A DNA stretch of 53,490 bases from Gammaproteobacteria bacterium (GTDB lineage Bacteria; Pseudomonadota; Gammaproteobacteria; SZUA-229): the NCBI GenBank assembly GCA_011051475.1, contig DRLE01000036.1, positions 1 to 53,490 of the forward strand. The letters are read 5' to 3'. The position numbers and the translations under genes are program-made. The notes beneath the pieces are model-generated. The model saw only the letters and a list, made by a program, of their open reading frames with translations. It was not told where the DNA came from and searched no databases. The stretch's first letter is position 1, and each line of letters begins with the position of its first letter. Below, one piece after another: positions 6,762 to 17,027 of this stretch.

Positions 6762-9119
6762 TCAGCCTGTTTCCTGTCGGTCCGGCGGCGGCCGGTCGTT
6801 ATCGCTACCTGCCAATGGTAGTATAAAGCAGAACTGGGAGCCACCTTCTTCTCTTTCTCTGTACCATAATACGCCATTGTGCTCCTCTATAATCGAGCGG
6901 CAGATAGACAGGCCCATGCCGAGGCCATCGGCCTTGGTCGTAAAATAGGTATCGAATATCCTGTCGACGTTTTCCCGGGAGACGCCTTCACCGGCATCGT
7001 ATACCGAAACGCGGACGTAACCCTTGTCATCGATTTCACTTTTAATCAGTAAGCTTCGTTGCTCCTCGGCAATGTCCTGCATGGCATCAAAGGCATTGCG
7101 TATCAGGTTAATCATGACCTGTTCGATTTGCAGTACATCAACGTTTACCACCAGGCTGGAAGGTTCGAGTTCAAGCTCCGGCCGCGGGCTGATATTCTGC
7201 TGGCTGATCAGAACCAGGTCAACGGATTTGCGTATAATGTTATTGAGGTCGGCCTGTTCAAGATGGAATGTTTCACGGTGCGCGAAGCTGCGCATTTTTC
7301 GGATGATTTCGCTGGCGCGTTCCACCTGTTCTATTGATGAGTTAACGGCCTTGATAATGTCCTTGCAGGTGTCGGCCTCGGGGTCGCAACGACGCAGGCT
7401 GGCCTGCAGGTAGAGCGACATGGCCGCCAGCGGCTGGTTCAGTTCATGGGCGATACCCGCCGCCATCTCACCCATAATGCTGAGACGGCCGGCATGCGCC
7501 ATTTCGGCGATGTGTTCCTGCCTTTCTTTCTCCCTTGCCAGACGCTCGCTGATGTCGACCACCAGAGCCGTGTAAAGAGTGCTGCCATCGATAAGCGTTT
7601 TGCTGATTTTTATGGATACCGGTACCCGCCTGGCGGATTTCGTCAGTATATCGATTTCGAAGGCCCTTGCCGATTCGCCATTGCTCTTGCTGTCATCGCT
7701 GACAAGCTGGCCGGTAAGCAGCAGGCGGTAGTTTTCAAGATTTTCCTCCGGGATCAGTATGCGCACACTTTTACCCAGAACTTCTTCTGCCCGGTAACCG
7801 AACAGCTGCTCGGCGGCGGCATTGAAGGTTTCAATATTTCCCTGACTGTCTATGGTAATAATGGCCTCGGCGGCATTGTCCAGGATATTGACAAGGCGCT
7901 GCTGCCTGGACTGTACCTGTCTTCGCATTTTATCGAATGCCTCGGTCAGCTGGCGTATCTCCTGGGCACTGCTACGGGTTTTGATGCTGGCTTTCCTGCC
8001 GCCGGCCTCGTCCTCAAGCGCCTGAGCAACCTGGCTGATGGGCATGAGAATGGTACGGGAGAAAATAATATAGCCTAGCAGAATAAGCAGAGAGCCGACC
8101 GCGAACAGGAACCACAGCGAATCGGAAAGCTGTCGTGCCAGAGAGGTAAGTTGCATCATGGAGGCGGTACGAATATCCTCGATTTTTATGTGCAGCTGGT
8201 TGAAAGAACTGTCCAGGTGTTCAAAAGCGGGGCGGATCTTTTCACCCAGAAGCACAATGTCCTGGCGCCAGTCGGGTGCGTTCAGCATGCTGATGGCATA
8301 GCGGTAGTACTGCACGGCATCTTCAATCTGCCTGTTAAGGCTGGCTATGTCGGCTTCAATTTCCAGTGAAAGCCTGTCCCTGTCTTTCTCCTGTTTCAGT
8401 TCTTCCAGAAGCTGATCAAGCCTGCTGAAATACATTTTGATGTTGTTAACTCGGTCTCTGAAGGCTGCGGTCCAGTCACCGGTAAAGATACCAAAGCGCA
8501 CGGAAACAAGCAGGCGGAATTCCGCCATCATGCGTACCCAGGTGTAGCGAATATCGGACAGCCGGGTTCTTGTTTCGTAGGGCAGGTCTTCCCTGCTCGC
8601 AGACAGCAGAATATTGTTGATCAGGGACAGGATTTCAATATTGTCCGTGTTAAGCGCGAGCATAATGGTCGTAAAGGGAAAGGTTTTTTCTGCATCCAGG
8701 CGTACCTTCACGGCCTGGTCCAGCTCTGTGCGGCATTGTTCAATGTTTTTACCCAGTTGATCCAGTTGTTCCAGAAAACCGTGATCGATATTGCCGTGGT
8801 TTATTCTGTTGAACTGTTCGAATGTCCGGATCAGATTGTCGAGCGAATCGAGATAGGCCTGGTGGTGCTTTTTATCGGGTTCGATCATGAATTCCATGGT
8901 GGTGAACTTGACGTTCTGGTACCGGGTGTTGAATTCATGGAAAACGTTTTCTATATCACGCAGAACCTCCATGTCATGATGGTGCTCATGGACCCCCCGC
9001 TGCACGCTGTACCAGCCGAAAACAGTAATTATGGCCAGCAGGATAAACAGCATCAGTGCGACCATAATATAACGGGCGCGCAGCGTGGCTGGAATGATCA
9101 GTCTGGAAAGATTGCTCAA
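6762..9119 (-). CDS. Membrane PAS-domain sensor histidine kinase (FixL-like)
   Basis: About 785 residues if started at TTG 9119. The frame is open to ATG 9233, but that codon lies inside a terminator hairpin (9219-9254), so a downstream start is likelier. ATG 9065 is another option. Layout: TM1 at about 17-38; roughly 290 periplasmic helical residues; TM2 at about 333-353; HAMP; PAS at about 410-530 (NAAEAIITIDSQGNIETFN); HisKA with His 558 in AAGIAHELNQPLAAM; and an HATPase with the N-box NLIRNAFDAM and GLGMGLSICRSI. The kinase-to-regulator design resembles FixL/FixJ, but the PAS shows no obvious heme-binding signature and the large outer domain suggests a periplasmic signal. Ligand unknown. 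Confidence 0.85.
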   Translation of the reverse strand: MSNLSRLIIPATLRARYIMVALMLFILLAIITVFGWYSVQRGVHEHHHDMEVLRDIENVFHEFNTRYQNVKFTTMEFMIEPDKKHHQAYLDSLDNLIRTFEQFNRINHGNIDHGFLEQLDQLGKNIEQCRTELDQAVKVRLDAEKTFPFTTIMLALNTDNIEILSLINNILLSASREDLPYETRTRLSDIRYTWVRMMAEFRLLVSVRFGIFTGDWTAAFRDRVNNIKMYFSRLDQLLEELKQEKDRDRLSLEIEADIASLNRQIEDAVQYYRYAISMLNAPDWRQDIVLLGEKIRPAFEHLDSSFNQLHIKIEDIRTASMMQLTSLARQLSDSLWFLFAVGSLLILLGYIIFSRTILMPISQVAQALEDEAGGRKASIKTRSSAQEIRQLTEAFDKMRRQVQSRQQRLVNILDNAAEAIITIDSQGNIETFNAAAEQLFGYRAEEVLGKSVRILIPEENLENYRLLLTGQLVSDDSKSNGESARAFEIDILTKSARRVPVSIKISKTLIDGSTLYTALVVDISERLAREKERQEHIAEMAHAGRLSIMGEMAAGIAHELNQPLAAMSLYLQASLRRCDPEADTCKDIIKAVNSSIEQVERASEIIRKMRSFAHRETFHLEQADLNNIIRKSVDLVLISQQNISPRPELELEPSSLVVNVDVLQIEQVMINLIRNAFDAMQDIAEEQRSLLIKSEIDDKGYVRVSVYDAGEGVSRENVDRIFDTYFTTKADGLGMGLSICRSIIEEHNGVLWYREREEGGSQFCFILPLAGSDNDRPPPDRQETG

Positions 9120-9218
9120 ATTACAGATCGTAATGTCATTTAAAAAAACAGGCTCTGGCCTTGCAGATAGCCTGATTATATTACGGAAACGCCGGCGAAT
9201 GTTGTTTTGTGCGCCGGC

Positions 9219-9254
9219 AAAAAGCCGGTGCAATGAAGGCAGTGCCGGCTTTTT
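9219..9254 (-). terminator. Terminator between yggT and the histidine kinase
   Basis: AAAAAGCCGG at 9219-9228 pairs with CCGGCTTTTT at 9245-9254 around a 16-base loop. Read leftward it ends in five T after the stem, suiting the end of the proC-yggT operon. A second GC-rich palindrome (GCCGGCG / CGCCGGC, 9191-9218) abuts it. Confidence 0.6.
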
Positions 9255-9311
9255 CTGTGCCGATGCCGGGCAGGGCCTGCTTATTCAGGGTTAACAGGCC
9301 CTGGAACGACC

Positions 9312-9863
9312 CTAGAACAGGCCAAACAGGGACAGCACCAGGCGTTTGAGAAACATCAGGCCGATCAGGGCTACCAGGGTGGACAGGTCGATACCACTGA
9401 TGGGCGGAATATACCGGCGGATGGGTCGCAGCACCGGCAGGGTCAGGCTGTACAGGATACGGTTGACCGGGTGGGCGGGGTCGGGACTGACCCAGCTTAA
9501 AATGGCCTGGATAAACAGGGCAAAGATGAATATGTCGAAGGTCAGACTGACCAGGTCATACAGGCTCTGTATCAGCAGGCTGCCAATGCTGATAGCGTAA
9601 CCGGCGATGGCCAGCAGCAATACCAGCTTGACCAGTATCAGGGCGACGACCAGCACCAGGGTTGCGGTGTCGACCTTGCCGATACTGGGAATCAGGGTGC
9701 GTGCCGGCCTGACCAGCGGTTGTGTCATTTTGACCACGAACTGCGAAATCGGATTGTAGAAATCCGCGCCAACCTGTTGCAGCAGAAAACGCAGCAACAT
9801 AATGGCGATATAGATACTGAATATCGTATCGATCAGGAAAATAAACGGGTTTTCATTGCTCAT
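9312..9863 (-). CDS. yggT: YggT family integral membrane protein
   Basis: 183 residues with two copies of the YggT domain. Each copy is a hydrophobic hairpin with a conserved linker: FLLQQVGADFYNPISQFVVK with RPARTLIPSIGKVD in the first, and ILSWVSPDPAHPVNRILYSL with RPIRRYIPPISGIDLS in the second. These precede membrane segments. The family is inner-membrane and has been linked to osmotic stress and cell envelope organisation, but no biochemical role is settled. It lies 19 bases after proC, the usual pairing in gammaproteobacteria. Confidence 0.88.
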   Translation of the reverse strand: MSNENPFIFLIDTIFSIYIAIMLLRFLLQQVGADFYNPISQFVVKMTQPLVRPARTLIPSIGKVDTATLVLVVALILVKLVLLLAIAGYAISIGSLLIQSLYDLVSLTFDIFIFALFIQAILSWVSPDPAHPVNRILYSLTLPVLRPIRRYIPPISGIDLSTLVALIGLMFLKRLVLSLFGLF

Positions 9864-9882
9864 AATCTACCTTTATGGTGGC

Positions 9883-10725
9883 TTATTCCGCCTTTCCAAG
9901 TTCTTCGGCCAGCTCCTGCGAGCGCTTGCTGGCCGCCTGCAGGGCTCTTTCCACCATCTGCTCGAAACCGTCGGCCTGAAAACTGCGGATGGCCGCTTCC
10001 GTGGTGCCGCCTTTTGATGTGACCTGTTCGCGCAGGGTGGCGGGCGGTGTGGTGTTTTCCGAGGCCATGCGGGCGGCGCCCAGTGCGGTCTGAATGGTCA
10101 GCTGCCGTGCGGTGTTGGCGGGCAGGCCCAGTTTTTCGCCGGCCTGCTGCATGGCTTCCATGAGCAGGAAAAAATATGCCGGGCCGCTGCCGGAAACCGC
10201 GGTCACCGCGTTCAGCTGCGTTTCATCATCAACCCAGATAACCATGCCGACAGCGCCGAGGATTTCTTCCGCCTGCTGTTTCTGCTGCGCACTGACCCGT
10301 GCATTGGCGAACAGGCCGGCAGCGCCGCACTGCAGCAGCGAGGGGGTATTGGGCATGCAGCGGACAATGGCGCGGCCCCTGTCAGCCGGGGCATTATTTT
10401 CGCCGCCCAGCCAGCGGTTGATGTCGGTGCTGCGAATGCCGGCGGCAATGGAGATATACAGGGCATCTCCGGCCCGGGACGTATCCAGGGATTCGCAGAC
10501 CGTTCTGATAATCTGCGGCTTGACCGCCAGCACAATGCTGTCGCAGCGGGTAACGGCGTTGTTTTCACCGCTTGTCTGTATGCCGAACTGTTGCGCCAGC
10601 AGCTGCCGGCGTTCGCCGTCCGGTTCGGCAACCATAATATCCGTGGCGCGGTAACCGGCCTTGAGCAGGCCGCCGATCAGGCTGGCCGCCATATTGCCGC
10701 CGCCGATAAATCCGATTGTAGACAT
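9883..10725 (-). CDS. proC: Pyrroline-5-carboxylate reductase
   Basis: 280 residues from ATG 10725 (MSTIGFIGGGNMA); the frame is open upstream to 10782 without support. The enzyme reduces 1-pyrroline-5-carboxylate to L-proline with NAD(P)H in the cytoplasm. The Rossmann motif is GFIGGGNMAASLIGGL. The C-terminal dimerisation domain has AVSGSGPAYFFLLMEAM and the closing VTSKGGTTEAAI signature. Length is normal. In Pseudomonas a yggS gene usually lies between pilT and proC; here proC faces pilT directly across about 210 bases, so yggS is absent from this spot. Confidence 0.95.
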   Translation of the reverse strand: MSTIGFIGGGNMAASLIGGLLKAGYRATDIMVAEPDGERRQLLAQQFGIQTSGENNAVTRCDSIVLAVKPQIIRTVCESLDTSRAGDALYISIAAGIRSTDINRWLGGENNAPADRGRAIVRCMPNTPSLLQCGAAGLFANARVSAQQKQQAEEILGAVGMVIWVDDETQLNAVTAVSGSGPAYFFLLMEAMQQAGEKLGLPANTARQLTIQTALGAARMASENTTPPATLREQVTSKGGTTEAAIRSFQADGFEQMVERALQAASKRSQELAEELGKAE

Positions 10726-10934
10726 GCGCAAGACTCGCGTCGGGTTAGTGATTGATGACGGCATATTACCATATTCATCCATCGCCTTTCGCTGCAGGGG
10801 CTTCGGGTCTGCCTGCCGAAAAAAACCGGTGAAATACCGGTGGATTTGGGAAAGTCGGTGAATTTTTAGCTATAAATAGGAAAGCCTAAAAAGAATTAAA
10901 CCCGTTACACCACAGTTTTTACCAGGGGAGACCA

Positions 10935-11969
10935 ATGGATATTGCTCAGTTACTTGCATTCAGTGTTAAAAACGGCGCTTCAGATTTGCACCTGTCCGCC
11001 GGCCTGCCGCCGATGATTCGCGTCGACGGCGATGTGCGCCGCATCAACGTGGATCCCATGGACCACGAGTCGGTTCACGGCATGGTCTATGACATTATGA
11101 ACGACAAGCAGCGCAAGACCTTTGAGGAATACCTCGAAACCGACTTTTCATTTGAAATTCCCGGCCTGGCGCGTTTTCGTGTCAATGCCTTTAACCATAA
11201 CCGTGGCGCCGGCGCTGTGTTCCGTACCATTCCCTCCAAGATTCTCACCCTGGAGGAACTGCAGGCGCCGAAAATTTTTGAGCAGATTGCCGACACGCCC
11301 CGCGGCATCGTGCTGGTGACCGGTCCGACCGGCTCCGGTAAGTCGACCACACTGGCGGGTATGGTGAACTATGTCAACGAAAACCATTACGGCCATATTC
11401 TTACCATTGAAGACCCGATCGAATTTGTTCATGAAAGCAAGAAATCGCTGGTCAACCAGCGTGAGGTACACCGCGATACTCTGGGTTTCAGTGAGGCGCT
11501 GCGCTCGGCGCTGCGTGAAGACCCCGATGTCATCCTCGTGGGCGAGATGCGTGACCTTGAAACCATCCGCCTGGCGCTGTCCGCGGCGGAAACCGGTCAT
11601 CTGGTTTTCGGCACCCTGCATACCAGCTCGGCGGCAAAAACCATTGACCGTATCGTCGACGTGTTTCCTGCGGCGGAAAAGGAAATGGTGCGCGCCATGC
11701 TGTCAGAATCGCTGCGCGCGGTTATTTCCCAGACCCTGCTGAAGAAGATCGGCGGCGGCCGTGTTGCCGCGCATGAAATCATGATCGGTACTTCGGCAAT
11801 CAAGAACCTGATCCGTGAGAACAAGATTGCACAGATGTTCTCGGCGATTCAGACCGGTCAGTCCATCGGCATGCAGACCCTGGACCAGAACCTGCAGGAG
11901 CTGCTGGCACGCGGCCTGATCAGCAAGGACGAAGCGCGCAAGAAAGCGGCTAACAAGGACCTGTTCTAG
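10935..11969 (+). CDS. pilT: Type IV pilus retraction ATPase PilT
   Basis: 344 residues, the usual PilT length. Hexameric cytoplasmic ATPase that powers pilus retraction for twitching. Walker A is GPTGSGKST (130-138). The Asp box lies around HILTIEDPIEF, and the Walker B / Glu region is ILVGEMRD (200-207). The His box is GTLHTSSAAKTIDRI. The C-terminal AIRNLIRE-like motif (AIKNLIREN, near 289-297) is needed for retraction in characterised PilT. GGGGAG-type ribosome site at about 10924-10930. It heads a run of three paralogues. Confidence 0.95.
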   Translation: MDIAQLLAFSVKNGASDLHLSAGLPPMIRVDGDVRRINVDPMDHESVHGMVYDIMNDKQRKTFEEYLETDFSFEIPGLARFRVNAFNHNRGAGAVFRTIPSKILTLEELQAPKIFEQIADTPRGIVLVTGPTGSGKSTTLAGMVNYVNENHYGHILTIEDPIEFVHESKKSLVNQREVHRDTLGFSEALRSALREDPDVILVGEMRDLETIRLALSAAETGHLVFGTLHTSSAAKTIDRIVDVFPAAEKEMVRAMLSESLRAVISQTLLKKIGGGRVAAHEIMIGTSAIKNLIRENKIAQMFSAIQTGQSIGMQTLDQNLQELLARGLISKDEARKKAANKDLF

Positions 11970-11987
11970 AAAATCCGGCCCAGGAGG

Positions 11988-12029
11988 CCCTGCTTCCGGC
12001 TTGCCCGCAAAGCGCCGGAATAGAGCAGG
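11988..12029. other. Imperfect hairpin in the pilT-pilU gap
   Basis: CCTGCT and TCCGGC pair with GCCGGA and AGCAGG around a short loop. There is no T-run after it, so it is not a standard terminator. It may be an mRNA stability or attenuation element between the two ATPase genes. Confidence 0.3.
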
Positions 12030-12101
12030 GGAACGGCCAGAAACTCGTATTGATATCAATAGTTCATTCCAGTAATCACGAAGTTGTAAGAGGATCAAAC
12101 G

Positions 12102-13265
12102 GTGGATCGCGATAAAGCCATAAAATACATGCATGACCTGCTGCGCCTGATGGTGCAGAAGAACGGTTCCGACCTGTTTATTACCGCCGGTGCGGTACCG
12201 TCGATGAAAGCCGATGGTGAAATGAAGCCGTTGTCCAACCAGGCATTAACGCCGCAGCATACCCAGGTGCTGGTCAGCTCGATCATGAATGATCGCCAGC
12301 GCGCCGAATTCGAGGAAAGCCAGGAGTGCAACTTTGCCATCAGTCTGCCGGGGGTGTCGCGTTTTCGTGTCAATGCCTTTACCCAGCGCGGCTCCGTTGG
12401 TGTGGTACTGCGTGTAATCCGCTCCGAGATACCCGAGTTCGAAGATCTTAACCTGCCGCCGATATTAAAAGATATTTCCATGACCAAGCGTGGTCTGGTG
12501 ATTTTTGTCGGCGCCACCGGTTCCGGTAAGTCGACGTCGCTGGCGGCCATGGTGGGCTATCGCAACCAGAACAGCCGCGGCCATATTATTACCATCGAGG
12601 ACCCGATCGAGTTTATCCATAACCACCGCAACTGTATTGTCACCCAGCGCGAGGTCGGCGTGGACACGGAAAACTACGAGATCGCGCTGAAGAACACCCT
12701 GCGTCAGGCGCCCGATGTCATTCTTATCGGTGAGATCCGTGACCGTGAAACCATGGAGCACGCGATTGCCTTTGCCGAAACCGGACATCTCTGCCTGTCC
12801 ACACTGCACGCCAACAGTACCAACCAGGCACTGGACCGTATTATCAACTTTTTCCCGGAAGACCGCCGCCAGCAGTTGCTGATGGACCTGTCGCTGAATC
12901 TGAAGAGCCTGATTTCACAGCGCCTGATTGCCACGGCCAACCGCACAGGCCGTGTTGCCGCGGTTGAAATCATGATCAATTCGCCGCTGATGGCCGACCT
13001 GATCTTCAAGGGCAATGTGCATGACATCAAGGAACTGATTGCCAAGTCCAATGAGCTGGGCATGCAGACCTTTGACCAGGCCCTGTTCGACCTGTTTGAA
13101 AGCGGCCAGATCAGGTACGAGGATGCCCTGCGCAATGCCGACTCTGTCAATGACCTGCGCCTGCGTATCAAGCTGGAAGGCAAGCATGCGAAAAGCAGCG
13201 ACCTGATGGAAGGCCTGGACAGTATTACGGTCGAAGACAATGATGACAAATCACGCATCCGTTAG
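12102..13265 (+). CDS. pilU: PilT-dependent retraction ATPase PilU
   Basis: 387 residues from GTG 12102, preceded by AAGAGGA. PilT-family ATPase with Walker A GATGSGKST (137-145), Asp box HIITIEDPIEF, Walker B LIGEIRDRET and His box STLHANSTNQALDRI. The longer charged C-terminal tail (after about 340) and the RDRETM form are PilU-like rather than PilT-like. In Pseudomonas and Vibrio, PilU assists PilT in forceful retraction but does not retract alone. Gap to pilT is 132 bases and to the next paralogue 46 bases, so the last two are probably co-transcribed. Confidence 0.92.
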   Translation: MDRDKAIKYMHDLLRLMVQKNGSDLFITAGAVPSMKADGEMKPLSNQALTPQHTQVLVSSIMNDRQRAEFEESQECNFAISLPGVSRFRVNAFTQRGSVGVVLRVIRSEIPEFEDLNLPPILKDISMTKRGLVIFVGATGSGKSTSLAAMVGYRNQNSRGHIITIEDPIEFIHNHRNCIVTQREVGVDTENYEIALKNTLRQAPDVILIGEIRDRETMEHAIAFAETGHLCLSTLHANSTNQALDRIINFFPEDRRQQLLMDLSLNLKSLISQRLIATANRTGRVAAVEIMINSPLMADLIFKGNVHDIKELIAKSNELGMQTFDQALFDLFESGQIRYEDALRNADSVNDLRLRIKLEGKHAKSSDLMEGLDSITVEDNDDKSRIR

Positions 13266-13311
13266 AAACCGCTGCTGGCGTTATGATGATTAAAACGGAA
13301 GAGACAGATAG

Positions 13312-14445
13312 ATGAATCTGCAACCTTACCTCAAGTTGATGTCGGAGCAGAATGCTTCGGACATGTATTTCACCACCGGCGCGCCGGTGGCGATGCGTAT
13401 CGATGGTGTCATGCGTCCGGTCGGCAAGAGCATGCTGAACCCGGGCATGACCAAGAAACTGGCCTATGACCTGCTGTCACCTGCCCAGATACAGGATTTT
13501 GAAAACAACCTGGAGCTCAACCTGGGCGTGTCCTATACCGACCTGGGCCGTTATCGCATCAATATCTATATGCAGCGCGGTGAGGTTTCCATGGTCATTC
13601 GTTTTATTCGCGCCGATATCCCGAGTCTGGATGAGCTGGGCCTGCCGGATATCTACAAGACCATGATCATGCGAAAGAAGGGACTGGTGCTGGTGGTCGG
13701 CGCCACCGGCATGGGCAAGTCAACCTCGCTGGCCTCCATGCTCGATTACCGTAATATGAAGGAGAGCGGGCATATTCTTACCATTGAAGACCCCATCGAG
13801 TTCATGTTCCGTCACAAGAAATGCATAGTCGGGCAGCGCGAGGTCGGACTGGATACGCTGTCCTTCGATAATGCCCTGCGAGAAGCCATGCGCGAGGCGC
13901 CGGACGTTATTATGATCGGCGAGGCGCGTGACCGTGACACCATGGAATCCGCCCTGCGTTACGCCGACACCGGCCATCTCTGTCTGACCACGCTGCACGC
14001 CACCAATGCCAACCAGACGCTTGACCGTCTGCTGAATTTTTTCCCCAGTGACGCACACAACCAGGTACTGATGGACCTGTCGCTGAATCTTAACTGCATC
14101 CTGGCGCAGCGTCTGGTCAAGGCGAAGGACGGACACCGTGAGGTTGCCGTGGAAGTGCTGGTGAATACGCCCTATATCAGCAAGCTGATCCGCGAGGGGG
14201 ATTTCCACGAGATCAAGGAGATTATGCAGAAGGGCAGCGAGTCAGGCATGAAAACATTCGACCAGGCCCTGTTTGAGCTGTTCAAGGCGAGGAAGATAGA
14301 CCTGGATACCGCGCTGGCCAATGCCGATTCGCGCAGCGACCTGGAGTGGAAAATCAACTTCGGGGGCGGGGTAAAGGATCTGCATGGCAAGGATGACCCC
14401 TCGGAAACGCTGGAGTTTCCCAGCAGTCCGGCTGACCAGAAGTAA
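13312..14445 (+). CDS. Second PilU-like retraction ATPase
   Basis: 377 residues. Complete PilT/PilU-family protein with Walker A GATGMGKST (130-138), Asp box HILTIEDPIEF, Walker B MIGEARDRDT and His box TTLHATNANQTLDRL. It shares the PilU type of C-terminus (MKTFDQALFELF, then an acidic tail) and the RDRDTM variant, so it is nearer PilU than PilT. All catalytic residues are present, so it should be active. A tandem third member of this family directly after pilU is not part of the textbook pilT-pilU locus. It may be a duplicate with altered load or speed properties. Confidence 0.85.
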   Translation: MNLQPYLKLMSEQNASDMYFTTGAPVAMRIDGVMRPVGKSMLNPGMTKKLAYDLLSPAQIQDFENNLELNLGVSYTDLGRYRINIYMQRGEVSMVIRFIRADIPSLDELGLPDIYKTMIMRKKGLVLVVGATGMGKSTSLASMLDYRNMKESGHILTIEDPIEFMFRHKKCIVGQREVGLDTLSFDNALREAMREAPDVIMIGEARDRDTMESALRYADTGHLCLTTLHATNANQTLDRLLNFFPSDAHNQVLMDLSLNLNCILAQRLVKAKDGHREVAVEVLVNTPYISKLIREGDFHEIKEIMQKGSESGMKTFDQALFELFKARKIDLDTALANADSRSDLEWKINFGGGVKDLHGKDDPSETLEFPSSPADQK

Positions 14446-14446
14446 A

Positions 14447-14700
14447 AGCTGTTTTGCCGCGAAGGACGCAAAAGGCGCAAAGTAAAAGCTTTTATATTAT
14501 CCGCAAATGAACGCAAATAAACGCTAATAAAAAACTGTTTTAAGTTTCACTCTCAGTGAAGCGATATGTTTATTGATGTTTGTATCAAAGGCTGGACGAA
14601 ATAGATTAAGTACTAATTTGCGTTTATTTGCGTTCATTTGCGGAAATAATGCTTTTGTTTTTTTCGCGCCTTTTGCGTCCTTCGCGGCAAAAAACAGCTT
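14447..14700. repeat. 254-bp imperfect inverted repeat between convergent genes
   Basis: The left arm (14447-14534) begins AAGCTGTTTTGCCGCGAAGG and the right arm (about 14614-14700) is its near-complement ending AAAAAACAGCTT. Inside each arm are runs such as CCGCAAATGAACGCAAATAA. The element begins directly after the pilU-like stop codon and ends seven bases before the pyrC' stop codon. It can fold into one long stem with an 80-base loop and could stop transcription from both sides. A shorter relative lies at 36934-37026. Likely a MITE-like or REP-like family. Confidence 0.7.
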
Positions 14701-14707
14701 CTATCAT

Positions 14708-15984
14708 TTAATCACTAAACAGCAAATCACCATCGATAATGGTGTGCTTCACCCGTCCCTGGAAATTCCAGCCGATAAAGGGCGAGTTCTTGCCGTGGCT
14801 GTGAATGGTTTCTTCGCTCAGCTGCCAGTCTTCCTCGGTATCGAAAATACAGATATCCGCGTTCGCCCCGACCTCAAGTCTGCCGGCATCGATACCCAGT
14901 ATCTGCGCCGGTGCGGTGCTGATGCGGTTGAATATATCGGTCAGCCCCATGCCGCTCTGATGCTGCAGACGCAGGCACAGGGGAAGAAAACTTTCCAGGG
15001 CGGAAACACCGGCTTCGGTGGCGGCAAAAGGTGCGTCCTTGGCGTCGCTGTTGTGCGGCTGGTGGTCGGAGCAGATGGCGTCGATAACGCCGCTGGCGAC
15101 ACCCTGCAGCAGAGTCTCGCGGTCGCGCTGGGTGCGCAGCGGCGGAATGACATGGCAGGCGCTGTTAAAGCTGCTGATATCGTGTTCGCTCAGGTGCAGC
15201 TGGTGGGCGCTGACATCGGCGCTTACCGGCAGCTGTTCGTTTTTCGCGCGCTCGATCATTGCCACGGCGCGGGCGCTGGAGAGGCGACCGAAGTGCGCGC
15301 TGACACCGGTTTCGGCCACCAGCTCCAGAGTGCGGGTAATGGCAATGGTTTCGGCCGAAGCCGGTATGCCCTTGAGTCCCAGGCGGGTGGCGATCTTGCC
15401 GTCATGGGCGCAGCCACCGGCACTGAGACTGTGCTCGTCCGGTTCGATAAAGACGCGCAGGCCGAAGGTGGCAGCGTAGGCAAAGGCGCGTTTCAGAATC
15501 TGGGTATTCTCTACCGGTGAGCGGCAGTTGCTCAGGCCGACGCAGCCGGCCTGTTGCAGGGCGGCCATTTCACTCAGCTGTTTGCCCTGCAGTCCCGTGG
15601 TCAGCGCGCCCAGTACCAGCACCCGGCTGTGTGCCGCATTGCCGGCTTTCTGATGAATCAGTTCGACCACGGCCGGTTCGTCGACAACCGGGTCGGTGTC
15701 CGGCGGGCAGCACAGGGTGGTAATACCGGCGCGGCTGGCGGCGACGGTTTCGCTTTCAATGGTGGCCTTGTGTTCCTGCCCGGGTTCGCGCAGGCGGGCA
15801 CACAGGTCGACCAGGCCGGGGGCAATGTGCAGGCCGCTGGCGTCGATAATCCGGGCATTGTCATTCTGGATGCTGCCGGGTGTTTCGATGGCGGCGATAC
15901 GGCCGTTGCTGATCAGCAGGTCGGCCTGTTTCTCGCTGTCATCCGTCGGGCTGAGCAGGACGCCGTGTTTGATAATGATATCGC

Positions 15985-15988
<4 letters not shown>
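14708..15988 (-). CDS. pyrC': Dihydroorotase homologue PyrC', probably non-catalytic
   Basis: 426 residues of the dihydroorotase/amidohydrolase fold. In active enzymes the first metal motif is D-x-H-x-H-x-R-E-P-G. Here it reads DLCARLREPG (61-70), with both His replaced (Cys63, Arg65). This matches the inactive pyrC' (PyrX) of Pseudomonas, which is required as a structural partner so that aspartate transcarbamoylase assembles as a dodecamer. Its start overlaps the pyrB stop by four bases (ATGA), the same coupling as in Pseudomonas. A separate active dihydroorotase should exist elsewhere. Length is normal and the rest of the fold is intact. Confidence 0.88.
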
Positions 15989-17016
<1,028 letters not shown>

Positions 17017-17027
17017 GGATGACCAGT

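Noticed and set aside
14573..15520. 315-codon forward frame opposite pyrC'
   Set aside because: Fully antisense to a strong pyrC' gene; its codon pattern mirrors that gene and its first part lies in the inverted repeat.
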